Source of the DNA: Conidiobolus incongruus B7586
Lineage: Eukaryota > Entomophthoromycota > Entomophthoromycetes > Entomophthorales > Conidiobolaceae
DNA length: 24,332 nucleotides
Assembly: GCA_000697335.1 (NCBI GenBank)
Contig: JNEM01008930.1
Coordinates: 1 to 24,332 of the forward strand
Direction: 5' to 3'
The notes beneath the pieces are model-generated. The model saw nothing but the letters and a program-made list of their open reading frames with translations, had not been told where the DNA came from and made no database searches. Made by a program: the position numbers and the translations under genes. This document shows, piece after piece, positions 1 through 9,585 of this stretch; the first letter of the stretch is position 1; each line of letters begins with the position of its first letter.

Positions 1-151
1 AATTAATTTTAATATTTATAATATTTCAAAAGTTATTTTTATTTTAATAATCTATTTATTTAGTTTTGATAACTTAATTTCTATAATTATTCATTAATAG
101 TTTTAAAATTTTTTTATTATCAAGTAAAATTAATTTCAAAAATCTGTTATA

Positions 152-375
152 TACTGTCTTGTAAAAATAAGTCATAAAATCAAAAATATATCTATTTTAA
201 TTAATTACTAAAACAATTGTATATATTAGATTATTTAAAATTATAATATATAATTAAGGTATATTATTTAATAATAAATAAATATATTTAGATATATATA
301 GTAAACTATTAGCAAAAATATTAACCTTTAATATTTAACCAAGGTGAGTCATAAATTTGCAAGTTTTTGAGATAA
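152..375 (+). repeat. Left terminal inverted repeat of the Tc1-like element
   Basis: This arm of about 224 bp is an imperfect inverted copy of 1502-1724. It carries two direct copies of a 13-bp core, TAAGTCATAAAAT at 168-180 and TGAGTCATAAATT at 345-357, starting 177 bp apart. One core lies near the outer end and one near the inner end, which is the IR/DR arrangement of Sleeping Beauty-type Tc1 elements. In that group each core is a transposase-binding site; here that role is inferred. Confidence 0.82.
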
Positions 376-477
376 GGGGATATATTTAACAATATATAAC
401 CATATCTTTTTTCTTTCTTTGTTATTATTTTATATAATATTTTACAGATATACTAAATTTTTTTTATTAATATTATT

Positions 478-1494
478 ATACCTAAATCCCTTTTTTAAAA
501 AATCTACTTGTGTATTAATTAGCTTTATAAAGAAGGTAAATCAACTTATAATATTACTAGAATTACTAGTGTTAGCTAATCTATTATAGCCAAAGCTATT
601 AAAAATAACAATTAAGAAACATTTAAACTTAAACTTAAGTATGTTAAGATTATAAATAAACATGATGAGAAGTATATTTGTAGGTTAGTTAATATAAACA
701 AGTATAGTACTGCTGTAGAAATATAACAGGAACTATAAGACTATACAAGAATATTAGTTAACACTAATACTATTATATGTGTTTTATGTTAGCATAGATA
801 CTACTCACACCTTAAGAAAAAACACCCCTAATTAAAGAAATCCTACTGTAAAACTAAGTAAGAGTTTAAATGTTGCTATTAATGTTAAATTAAAATTAAT
901 TAGAGTAAGGTTATTTAGTCTAATGAAACAAAAATATACTTTAGTAAATTTGATAGAAAAGCTAGATGTTTCAAAAAAGATACAAAACTACTTTATAACT
1001 ATTATGTTAATTTTACCTAATAGTATAGTGGTAGGTTAATTATTGTTTAAGGATATATGTTGTCTTTAGGTGTAGGGTATCTTTATAAAGTTAATAGGGG
1101 AATTAATGCTGAGATATACTAAAATATTCTAAACAATAAATTGAAAAAAACCATTGAATAATATAAGTTAAACAAATTTAATGTTATTTTTTAATAAGAT
1201 AATACCTTTTGTTATACTATAACTTCTACTATTAAATAGCTTAAAAATAACAAGATAACAGTTATAAAGTAGCTTCTTTAATCTCCTAACTTTAATCTAA
1301 TTAAACATTTTTAAGATTAGTTAAAAAAAGCTATTAAAGCTTTCCCCTTAACAAAAAATTTAGATCAACTTTAAAAATATGTTTAAGAAGCATAAAACAA
1401 GATTAACCCTTCTTAGTGTAAGAAGTTAGTTGATTCTATACCCTACAAACTTAAAGAAGTTAGAAAAGCTAAAGGTAGATACACTAGGTTTTAA
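478..1494 (+). pseudogene. Tc1-like DD34E transposase, destroyed by transition mutations
   Basis: A single frame runs from a likely former ATG, now ATA, at 478 to a stop at 1492-1494. That gives 338 residues, the normal size for a Tc1 transposase, with no frameshift. The N-terminal helix-turn-helix begins at 523 (LYKEGKSTYNITRITSVS). The catalytic region is recognisable: SNE at 919 replaces SDE, a conserved DN at 1198 keeps the second aspartate, and SPNFNLIKHF from 1282 replaces SPDLNPIEHL. The second Asp (1198) and the former Glu (now Lys, 1303) are separated by exactly 34 residues, so the class is DD34E. The C-terminus ends KAKGRYTRF. I count 29 internal stops, all TAA or TAG and none TGA, mostly where the family has Gln or Trp. 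Asp-to-Asn, Glu-to-Lys, Pro-to-Leu and Leu-to-Phe changes are likewise C-to-T or G-to-A. It is certainly non-functional. Confidence 0.9.
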
Positions 1495-1501
1495 TTTTTT
1501 T

Positions 1502-1724
1502 TTATCACCAAAAACCTACAAATTTATAACTCACCTTAAATAAAATTTAAAGGTTTATATTTTAGCTAATTAATAGCTAAATATCATTATTTAATGATAT
1601 ATATAACTAATAAATATAATACATTTTAATTATTTAATTTAAGTTTATTTCATTAAATATTAATCAAGTTATTAGTAAAAATATAGGTGTTTTTGATTTT
1701 ATAACTCATTTTTATAGGTTAGTG
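1502..1724 (-). repeat. Right terminal inverted repeat of the Tc1-like element
   Basis: This arm pairs with 152-375. On the minus strand its two cores read TGAGTTATAAAAT (outer, 1696-1708) and TGAGTTATAAATT (inner, 1521-1533), starting 175 bp apart, almost the same spacing as in the left arm. The right arm matches the presumed ancestral core better than the left arm does: TGAGT is kept at the outer site, where the left arm has TAAGT. The last element base is 1724, followed by TA. Confidence 0.82.
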
Positions 1725-2632
1725 TATTCTAAAGAAAAATATAAATAATATATTTTTATAATTATAATAATTTGTTAGTAAATATCATATATTATATAAT
1801 ATTCAATTATTATTATAGATATTTTTATAATAATATTTCAAATATTTAAATAGATAAATTAATAAAAAAAATAATATTAAATAGTTATTAAAATAAAGGG
1901 TATTTTAGTAACTATTTATTAAATGGTTAAATAGATTATTATTTAGCTATATAAGTAATTTTAAGGAAAGCTAATATTATTTGATTAATTATATAGGTAA
2001 TAATAACATTGGAAAAACTTAAAACAATGATCTAATATTGTGGAATTTATTTGAAATATCATGTGACAGTTGAAGAGTTATTTTAACATTAAAAATAATA
2101 TTTAGCAATAAAGCAATATTAGTTTAATTCACTTATTATATATATTATACATATTATATTATTATTCAATAATGAATCCATTATTTTTGTCAATTATTTT
2201 GATTTATATTAATAAAATTTGAATTTATCTTTGATTATTCCAATTATTTTTTTTAAAAAGTCTTTAAATAATTATAAATAAATAATTAATAATATTTTCA
2301 AAAATCTAATCTTTAGTGGACTTTATATTAAAATTGATCAATCATTAGAGTATTATATAAATCATATTTAAGATGATAATAATTGATTTAAAATATGAGG
2401 TTTAATAATTTTTAATGTAACACTAAAGCAGTTATGTATTAATAATAAACCTAAAATTGTCAATTATTTTATTAATTATTTTTTTGATTAAAAAAGATTT
2501 AAATATGACAAAGAACTTGAATATATTAAAAATTCAAATATATTTATTATTTATTATTTATGGATATTTCCACTCTAGATATCGAGAAATGTTAATATTT
2601 TTTCATCTTATCTAATCAGTATATAAAAAAGA

Positions 2633-2703
2633 TTTAAGTTGGTGTAGTCGTTAAAATTTTGATTGCCAAAATAAGTATTTTATTTCGAATAATTTATAAT
2701 TAA
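2633..2703 (+). pseudogene. Possible decayed tRNA-Gly(GCC)
   Basis: The segment aligns to fungal tRNA-Gly(GCC) over nearly its whole length with one extra base in the D-loop. GTAGTCGTTAAAATT matches the D-arm (TTTAGTGGTAAAATT), TTGCCAA at 2664-2670 matches the anticodon loop with GCC, and TTCGAAT at 2684-2690 matches the T-loop, all at the normal distances. Many differences replace C by T or G by A. The acceptor, anticodon and T stems no longer pair, so it cannot be a working tRNA. Chance resemblance or a tRNA-derived SINE head are the alternatives. Confidence 0.3.
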
Positions 2704-4679
2704 AATGTAAAAAAATAAAAGTTGTTTTAATTATATTAGTTGGATAAATAGCTTTGGTATCAGTATAAGATAGATAAAATAGCAGTTATGGCTCTAATAA
2801 CATTATATATTTATAAAATTTTTCATTTTAAATTGTGAATATATTATATGAACAATCTCTAAGTGATTGTATATCAGGTATTATAATATTTGTGAACTAG
2901 GTAAAATTACATTATAGGCTTTGAATCAATTTTTTCTGATACTTATTATATATTGATCAGAAGTATAATTAACTTACCAATTATTAGTATATTTCTCAAA
3001 TAAATTTTAATTTACAGAATAAATATCTTTTAATAAAATTTTAACTCAATCTCTATTTATTAAATATAATATAAACATTAAATCAATTTTGTAAATTTGC
3101 TAATAATAAAAAATAATTTTATTAGTAAGTCTCATATTTTGTAATATGTTTAAAATGATATGTAAATAAAATTAAAAAAATTACATAAATACTAATATAA
3201 ATTTCAACATTAATAATTAATTTAAATTATGTAGATTTTAAATACCGGTATGTCTCATATTAATTGCTCGGATTTGAAATTGTAATGCAAAATTCAAACA
3301 TTGTGCTACCATATTTATATTAAATATATTTAGTTCTTGTAGAAAATCATTTTTGATATATATAAAGACTTATTTAAGATCTTGATTTATTATTAATCAA
3401 ACAGATTTAATCAAGATAGTTTTAGTCTATATATTTCCCATTCTATTTATGAGATATATTAAATTTTATACTAAAAAAATTTATTTTTGAATTATTACAA
3501 GTTATCAATTGACAATTTAATGCTTTATTTTAAGCTAAATTAAATAATATTTATAAAAAGCAAACATTTAACCTAAGAAAGACTAGTATTTCTCTGAATT
3601 AAAATATTAAGTGGGTTTGACTCAAATTTTAATAAAATTATTGAGTTAAAAATTAATTTTTTTCAAAAATTAAAAGAAGAGAATATCTTCGATTTGAGAA
3701 TAAGATTAAATATATTTTTACTCTAAATCAGAGCATCAATCTGTGGAAACTCAAATATTATCTGATATTTCATAATCGACTATATAATTCTTTATCAAGT
3801 GTTTACTTACACAATACAAAATTCTCAATTAATTTAAATTCGGCAAGAAAATTGAGAATCTTAAAAACATAATATTTACTCATTACCTATACAAGACCTC
3901 GGTAACTATATTATTGTGATTTACAAAATGGAATTAAAAAATAATCAATTTGTAAAATATTATGATAATTTCGATTTTGCATGATTTTTTGTGTACCGCA
4001 TTTATTGTAAATCAAATTTTCATTGTTTATAAATTATATTTAATTATTTAATTAATTATTAGGTTTTATTATGGTTTCAAAAATTTCTATAATAAGGTAT
4101 TTTTCGGATTTTATTTTTATTGTTTTAAAAATTAAAAAGGAAATTAAACTCTTATGTTTATTTTTACAAGTGAAAGTATTTATCAATAGTAATGAATATG
4201 AAAAATTTGTGTTATGAGGCTGGTTAGTTATCTTTTCATCTTTAGTGTATGTAATAACCATCCCATTTAAATTATCTTATTGTAATTAAATATTATATGA
4301 TATTTCAATTAATAATATATAATATTATAAGTAAAAAACATATTGAGACTTGGAATACTTGTATTTAATCTCTTAATATTGAACTTTGAATAAAAAATTG
4401 AGTCATTAATGACAAGATTCCATATTAAATGAGGAATTCTGACATATATAATTAAATTGATTACCCGAAGATGAAGTGTATTATCATATTTAATATTATC
4501 AAAAGTATGTACTTTGGGAGAAATATATTCAATAACAACCTAATTTAAAGTTGTAAGTAATAATGATATCCTCTATTTTACATGCTGAATATAAATATGT
4601 AATGAAAGTTATGATTGATTTTATATTTGATTATTATATAAATATCCTCGATTAATTAAATATTCTAAATACTAACCAA

Positions 4680-4683
<4 letters not shown>

Positions 4684-4711
<28 letters not shown>
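4684..4711. repeat. (AT)14 microsatellite
   Basis: A perfect alternating A/T run of 28 bases. It is likely to vary in length between strains. No other role is evident. Confidence 0.95.
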
Positions 4712-4715
<4 letters not shown>

Positions 4716-4889
4716 TGTTTAATTGAATAAAATACAATATCAAATAATAAAGTAAACCATATTGTATACACTAAAAACTATTGGGATGTGTAAAACTGCG
4801 ACTTTATTCAGATTGTATTAGTGTTAATTTTGCAAAAAAAATGATAAAATCAATAATAAATAACCAAATATTTTAGGTGTATATTATGT

Positions 4890-5170
4890 TGAGGGTACAA
4901 GTTCAATACCAATGATATAGTTAAGGAAAAGGATGAGAATTGACTTCTGGAGGTCAATTGCTTTCATTTAATATGTACTTTAATAGTTTCAACACCCATG
5001 AGGTACACTCAAATACTTTCACAATCTTGCATGCCCCTATTGCATCCAGCCATTATGGATATAATCATAACTAGAACTATATTATTTGTATTGTAATCTC
5101 AGATTACTAAACATTGATATTTATACCGTCAAATATCACTGGTATACCATCATTTCTTATTCCAAAGTTC
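4890..5170 (+). promoter_or_regulatory. GC-richer block upstream of zinc-finger gene 1, possible regulatory region
   Basis: This block, 600-890 bp upstream of the ATG of the gene at 5777, is visibly richer in G and C than its surroundings but has no open frame of note. It contains a near-perfect 22-bp inverted repeat at 4938-4959 (arms AATTGACTTC and GAGGTCAATT around TG, with one wobble pair). It also has two TTGCAT direct repeats at 5027-5032 and 5040-5045 that bracket a CCCCT (5034-5038), the STRE-like core bound by some fungal C2H2 factors. A promoter or 5' untranslated role is inferred from position and composition only. A decayed repeat is the main alternative. Confidence 0.25.
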
Positions 5171-5776
5171 GACAAAAGTAATTTTGTGGTAAAAAAGTAA
5201 GATATGTTAGTAGTAAAAATAGAACACTTGTTAATTGGCGTATTAGCAGATAAGTTTTAGAGGAACATTAATAATTGATATATATGGTGTGAGAGATTAT
5301 ATACTTAAATTGAAATTTCGGTCATTCTAAAAAATCGATGATTAAGATGAGGATCAATTACCTGTTTGGAAAAAAAATCGGTATAATCAAAAATTGATTG
5401 CAATTTTTGAACTTATTATGATTGTTTGATTTATAAAAATTTAAAATTATATCTGATATTTATATAATATTTTGGTATTTCCTAAACAACTTATCTAGTT
5501 TAGATTATTTATATGCTAATCGTCATTGTTAAGATTTAATTAGATGATTAATAGTTTAGGTATTTTTCTAAATATATCATTAATCCAGTTTTATAAATTA
5601 GAACGAAATTAATGGCACAAGTGGTAACAAGAAATCCTATAAATACTTCAAGTTTGTAAAATATTTGGTCATCTCTGTAGTTTGTTAATATTGTGAATTT
5701 TTTCTACTAATAGGTTTACTTATTATCTGTATTCCAATTGTAATATATAATAATTTTAATTAATTCTTTTTTTTCA

Positions 5777-6451
5777 ATGTATAATAATAACCATTTTCAA
5801 CATCCCTTAAATGTCCGATCAGTAAATATAATAAGACGAAATCAATCTAATGATATACTGCCACCTATCAATCAGTTACCATATCCTAATCTGTCTGTAA
5901 CAAAGCTAGCACCTATTCACTCAACAACGATATCAGCTTCAGATAATATGTATAGGTGCGTGGAATGTTTCAAAACATTTAAAAGAAAAAATACACTTAT
6001 CAGACATCAGCGCGTTCACTCTGGAGTTAAGCCGTATGCGTGCAATGTATGTAATAAAAGATTTACTAGAAAGGACATACTAGAAGGACATAAGCTCAGT
6101 ATTAAATGCCAAAGAAGAACCAAACACCACATTCAATCTATATCTTCTGCCAAAGATTTTACTAATGAGTATCAACAATACCCTGAATCATCCTATTCCT
6201 TCACAACACAAAATACTTTAAATCCTTCGTTTCTTTTGTCTGATGACATCCAAAAAAACCAAGGGAATTCATCACCAATAATATTCTACTCATCACCTTT
6301 AGTAGCGGCTGATTCATCATTTCCATCACCCAATATAACCACGTCCAAATTTCTTGAAAATAATTCGTCCCAGATTTTAACACCTCGGAATAAGTTTAAT
6401 TTGAATTCCGACAATCGATATACTTCAATATTTGATAGTTGTTTAAATTAA
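5777..6451 (+). CDS. Two-finger C2H2/C2HC zinc-finger protein, probable DNA-binding regulator (paralogue 1)
   Basis: A 224-residue protein and probable nuclear transcription factor. Finger 1 is C61-x2-C64-x12-H77-x3-H81, followed by the linker SGVKPY. Finger 2 is C89-x2-C92-x12-H105-x5-C111, so its last zinc ligand is Cys at an unusual spacing. Helix contact residues (-1, 2, 3, 6) are R, N, T, R and R, D, I, G, which suggests G-containing target sites (inference). A basic run, KCQRRTKHH, follows the fingers and may serve nuclear import. The N-terminus holds DILPPINQLP at 26-35, shared with the paralogue at 12317-12823. The C-terminal half is Ser/Asn/Pro-rich and probably disordered, as in many activation domains. 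The start is the first ATG after an in-frame TAA at 5741. Met58 is an inner candidate, but starting there would lose the conserved ILPPINQL motif. No intron is needed. The target and biological role are unknown. Confidence 0.9.
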   Translation: MYNNNHFQHPLNVRSVNIIRRNQSNDILPPINQLPYPNLSVTKLAPIHSTTISASDNMYRCVECFKTFKRKNTLIRHQRVHSGVKPYACNVCNKRFTRKDILEGHKLSIKCQRRTKHHIQSISSAKDFTNEYQQYPESSYSFTTQNTLNPSFLLSDDIQKNQGNSSPIIFYSSPLVAADSSFPSPNITTSKFLENNSSQILTPRNKFNLNSDNRYTSIFDSCLN

Positions 6452-6453
6452 AT

Positions 6454-6485
6454 AATAAATATATATATCTTGAACAGTGAATAAA
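6454..6485 (+). terminator. Candidate polyadenylation signals of zinc-finger gene 1
   Basis: Two AATAAA hexamers, at 6454-6459 and 6480-6485, lie 3-34 bases after the stop codon. In DNA this AT-rich such hexamers arise often by chance, so only the position supports a role. Confidence 0.3.
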
Positions 6486-8523
6486 AAACAATATGCAGAG
6501 AATATATATTTGGCCTATATATATATATCAATTTATAAATATAATCAATCTAATATTTCAAAAATTTTGAGAAAAAAGTTAAACTGTATATGTCTTAATT
6601 ACTTATAAATAATCTGATCTTTTTCTTGAAATTTTTTGAATGATTATTTAATTTTATATTAGGTAAATCGAAAATGATTAAAGGTATTTCCTAAAATTGA
6701 ACATATTCCTCTTTCACATTAACCCGGTAAGTTTCTGACAGCTATCATAATAAATCAAAGGCCGAAATTCATGCCAATGCTAGATTTTGATGTTTTTGTT
6801 AATTTTTTGTTAAAGATTACATGATAATTTCATTTTTTAAGATAAAATTAATTAAATTGTATTTAAAATATTTTCATTATAAAACTTTAAAATTGTACAG
6901 TATTCTTAACTATTATAAATTATAGTATTTTTACATGTTTTCAATGTGGATTTCAATGTGTTACATTATTGGCTTATAAATATATATCAGACATCATAAA
7001 CCAGATTGATCATTTTTTCTCATATATTTATTGAAATTAAATATCTTGAGCTTTAAAGTTTAAGATCAAAGCTTGTTGGAGGTGAAATGAACTAGATTTT
7101 CAAGTGAAAGAGCAAAGATTTTCCGACCAAGGATTCAATCATATTAAATTTAATTATTATTTTAAATTTTGCCTGATTCAAAATTAAAAATTGTCTTTAA
7201 ATGTTGATACCAGAGTTGTAAAAAAAGATTTTAAGTAATATGAATGAAGTATTATATTATTTCAATTTTTATATTTATATTTTACTTGACAACGCTTACC
7301 GTAGCATTTCAAATATAACCATTTTAAAGAAATCGGCGCATAATTATATCGATAATTGAAAAATAAAAATTGTTGATAATATTCATAAATGATAATCGGA
7401 AAATGATTACAAATATTAAAACAAGCTTTTAGTTTAATTTAATATATATGTCAATATAGATAAAAATATATTTTGTTAATATATAGGTTACAAAAATATT
7501 AAAATAGAGAGATACATTTTAAATTAAATGAATTCATCAGTTAATCAACTGTTTTCATTACGGATAATAATATTTGATTTTTTATTCCAATTTTAGAATA
7601 TTTTTTTAAGTTGGCTAACTATAACTCGTAATTAATAATGATGTTTAGCTTCTAGAGTAAATCACTATCAGACGATTTCAGATGATATTTGGGTAATAAA
7701 CATATTCTGTTTGTGATTTTTTTGACTTTTGATAATAGTATAATCAATAGATTGAAATATTCAGTTAATCTATTTAATCTTCTATTGTAGATCTTATACT
7801 AATATTATTAGATTAGATTGTTAATATAATTTAAAAGTTACTATTTCAATAATATTCATTATTTAGTTTAAATTGTAAAGATAACAGGAGCTATTGAAAC
7901 TTAATATTATAAGCAATTTAATTTTTGTAAAGCATTATATTTAAAATCATATTATATATTCAAATGATACAGCTTTTATTTATTTTGAATATTAGAATAA
8001 TTATTAATATTTCAATAATTCATGTTGCGATTAATTATCTTTGACATATTATATAATTCAAATTGAAATCAACATCCAATTATATCTCAATATTCAATAT
8101 TGCAATTCTACATCGAAAAATAATTAAAATCTCAAATGAAAAATTTTGATTCAACTTGATTACAATGTTTCATTGTATACAAATACCTTCTCACAATTCA
8201 ATAAACAGCTAATTAATATCAGATAACAAATTCATATAAACTTATTTTACATAACTATTATAATTTTTTATGTTGAAATTTATTATTCAAAACCAAAATG
8301 AATTTTTCATATTAAAATAAGAAAATAAATTTTATATTCAATATTCTTGTGCTATTGCCCATTTCAATTATTAATATTGTTAGGTTTGCAAATATAAGAT
8401 AGTAACATTATTACTAAGCATACAATTGATGTATAGTTCTAATTGATTCATTCTATTCTATATTTCAATAATGTATATACCTAACTACTCAATACAGTAA
8501 TGGATATAGTTACTGATTACAAA

Positions 8524-8543
8524 TCAATTGTTACTCCTTTTTA
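8524..8543 (-). repeat. Second copy of the gene 2 promoter motif
   Basis: The 20 bases TCAATTGTTACTCCTTTTTA match 12913-12933, directly beside the TATA box of zinc-finger gene 2, except for one missing T. The orientation is the same, so a gene served by this copy would lie on the minus strand below 8524. I find no zinc-finger coding sequence there. A TATAAATA stands nearby at 8556-8563 on the plus strand. It could be the remnant of a lost paralogue's promoter, a shared factor-binding site, or chance. Confidence 0.35.
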
Positions 8544-9534
8544 GCTTCAATGCAGTATAAATACCATTCTTATTATTCACTTAATAAACAAGATCAGATT
8601 TAACCGAATCCTCATAAATTACTTTTCCAATCATATAACCTCAAATCTAACAATAAAAATTTATTTCTCTGAAAAATTTTGTGCTGCTATTATATATATT
8701 GAAATGATCATTTAATAAGTTTATATTAAAAAAAGTGAATATATTACAAAAAATTAGTTCTATTTTTATTTTACCATTATTTTCATTAAAGCAGATGATT
8801 CAATTATTTATTTTGATTAAATTTGGCATACTCTCTCCATAACCATGTAATCGTGCTAAAAATTATATTAGGCAAATAAAATGATTATGTCCAAATCAGA
8901 TATTAAATATCGCTAACTAGTGAAAATTAAAATCTGATATGAAAAGAATGAGAGATAAAGATATACAGGTATAATAACATAACTTGCTATAACAAATCAA
9001 AATTTTTACAATTATACTTCACTCAAAATATATAAAATTATGCCATCATTGTTACAAAGTTTTATATTTTTTAATAGTGGCTTGGATTTGATATTTGATT
9101 TGTACATGATGATTTTATTTGCTAGATAAGACACACTTTAATTAATAATTTTGAAAGCATCAATTGAGGTACTTAAAATTGAACTTAACTGGTTCTTAAT
9201 ATCAATTTATTAGGCACTCAAACTTTTTATCCTATATTTTTTCCTCAGATTTGATAATTAATCTGGTTTTGAATTCTATATTGGTTCATTAATAAACATT
9301 AATAATTATATTCCTTAATATGCAACATTGATTGGTTCTTGAAAAATATCCAAATTATATCTTTGATGATTTTTTTAATAAAATTTCAGTTATTCTAATT
9401 ATTTTAAATTCTTGACAATATATAGATAAAATTGATATCCCCAAATTGACACAGATATATAAAGGACAAAAAATTGATGAAATATTTCAAAATTTATAAT
9501 TTGTAGTAATTTGGAAATTATTAATAACTAAAGA

Positions 9535-9585
9535 AATAATAACAATAACAATAACAATAACAATAATAATAACAATAATAATAAT
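9535..9585. repeat. AAC/AAT trinucleotide microsatellite
   Basis: An interrupted run of about 51 bases made of AAT and AAC units. It contains several AATAAC hexamers in a row followed by AAT-rich units. It is simple-sequence DNA and is likely to be length-variable. Confidence 0.95.

Larger units (their letters stand above)
152..1724 (+). mobile_element. Tc1/mariner-family DNA transposon, full length but inactivated
   Basis: The element is 1573 bp long and is flanked on both sides by TA (150-151 and 1725-1726), the target duplication made by Tc1/mariner transposons. Its ends form long inverted repeats of about 224 bp that read TACTGTCTTGTAAAAATAAG on the left and CACTAACCTATAAAAATGAG on the right (read inward). 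Between them lies one transposase reading frame. Many differences between the two arms are C/T or G/A changes, and the damage in the reading frame is of the same kind, as expected from repeat-induced point mutation or a similar cytosine-mutating process. No deletion or foreign insertion is visible inside it. It cannot move by itself. I am sure of the superfamily; the exact end bases rest on the paired TA and the symmetry of the arms. Confidence 0.9.
1727..4889. other. AT-rich intergenic DNA without a recognisable gene
   Basis: This stretch of about 3.2 kb is very AT-rich and full of stops in all frames. The longest open stretch, about 69 codons on the minus strand at 4052-4261, is Ile/Lys/Asn-rich low-complexity sequence with no recognisable domain and no compositional shift, so I do not call it a gene. 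Apart from the tRNA-like relic at 2633-2703 and the microsatellite at 4684-4711, I see no structure that I can support. Confidence 0.6.

Noticed and set aside
478-1494. Reassigned genetic code (TAA/TAG read as Gln) as an explanation for a transposase with only TAA/TAG interruptions
   Set aside because: Several stops fall where the family has Trp (HLWD, EAW, WSDE), and sense changes such as E to K, D to N and P to L show the same transitions. Both zinc-finger genes use CAA/CAG for Gln and end at TAA and TAG.
3240-3320. A second tRNA-like sequence on the minus strand (GGTAGCAC, TTGAATT, TTCAAATCC)
   Set aside because: The spacing from D-loop to T-loop is about four bases too short, the anticodon loop would be nine bases, and the T stem does not pair. 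Chance is likely in this composition.
3821-3859. A 10-bp inverted repeat (ATTCTCAATT ... AATTGAGAAT) with a 19-base spacer
   Set aside because: At this AT content, several such repeats are expected by chance in 24 kb.
4052-4261. A 69-codon minus-strand open frame
   Set aside because: It is Ile/Lys/Asn-rich low complexity with no domain and no rise in GC, unlike the two real genes.
6201-6383. A 60-codon minus-strand open frame
   Set aside because: It lies wholly inside zinc-finger gene 1 and is a shadow of it.
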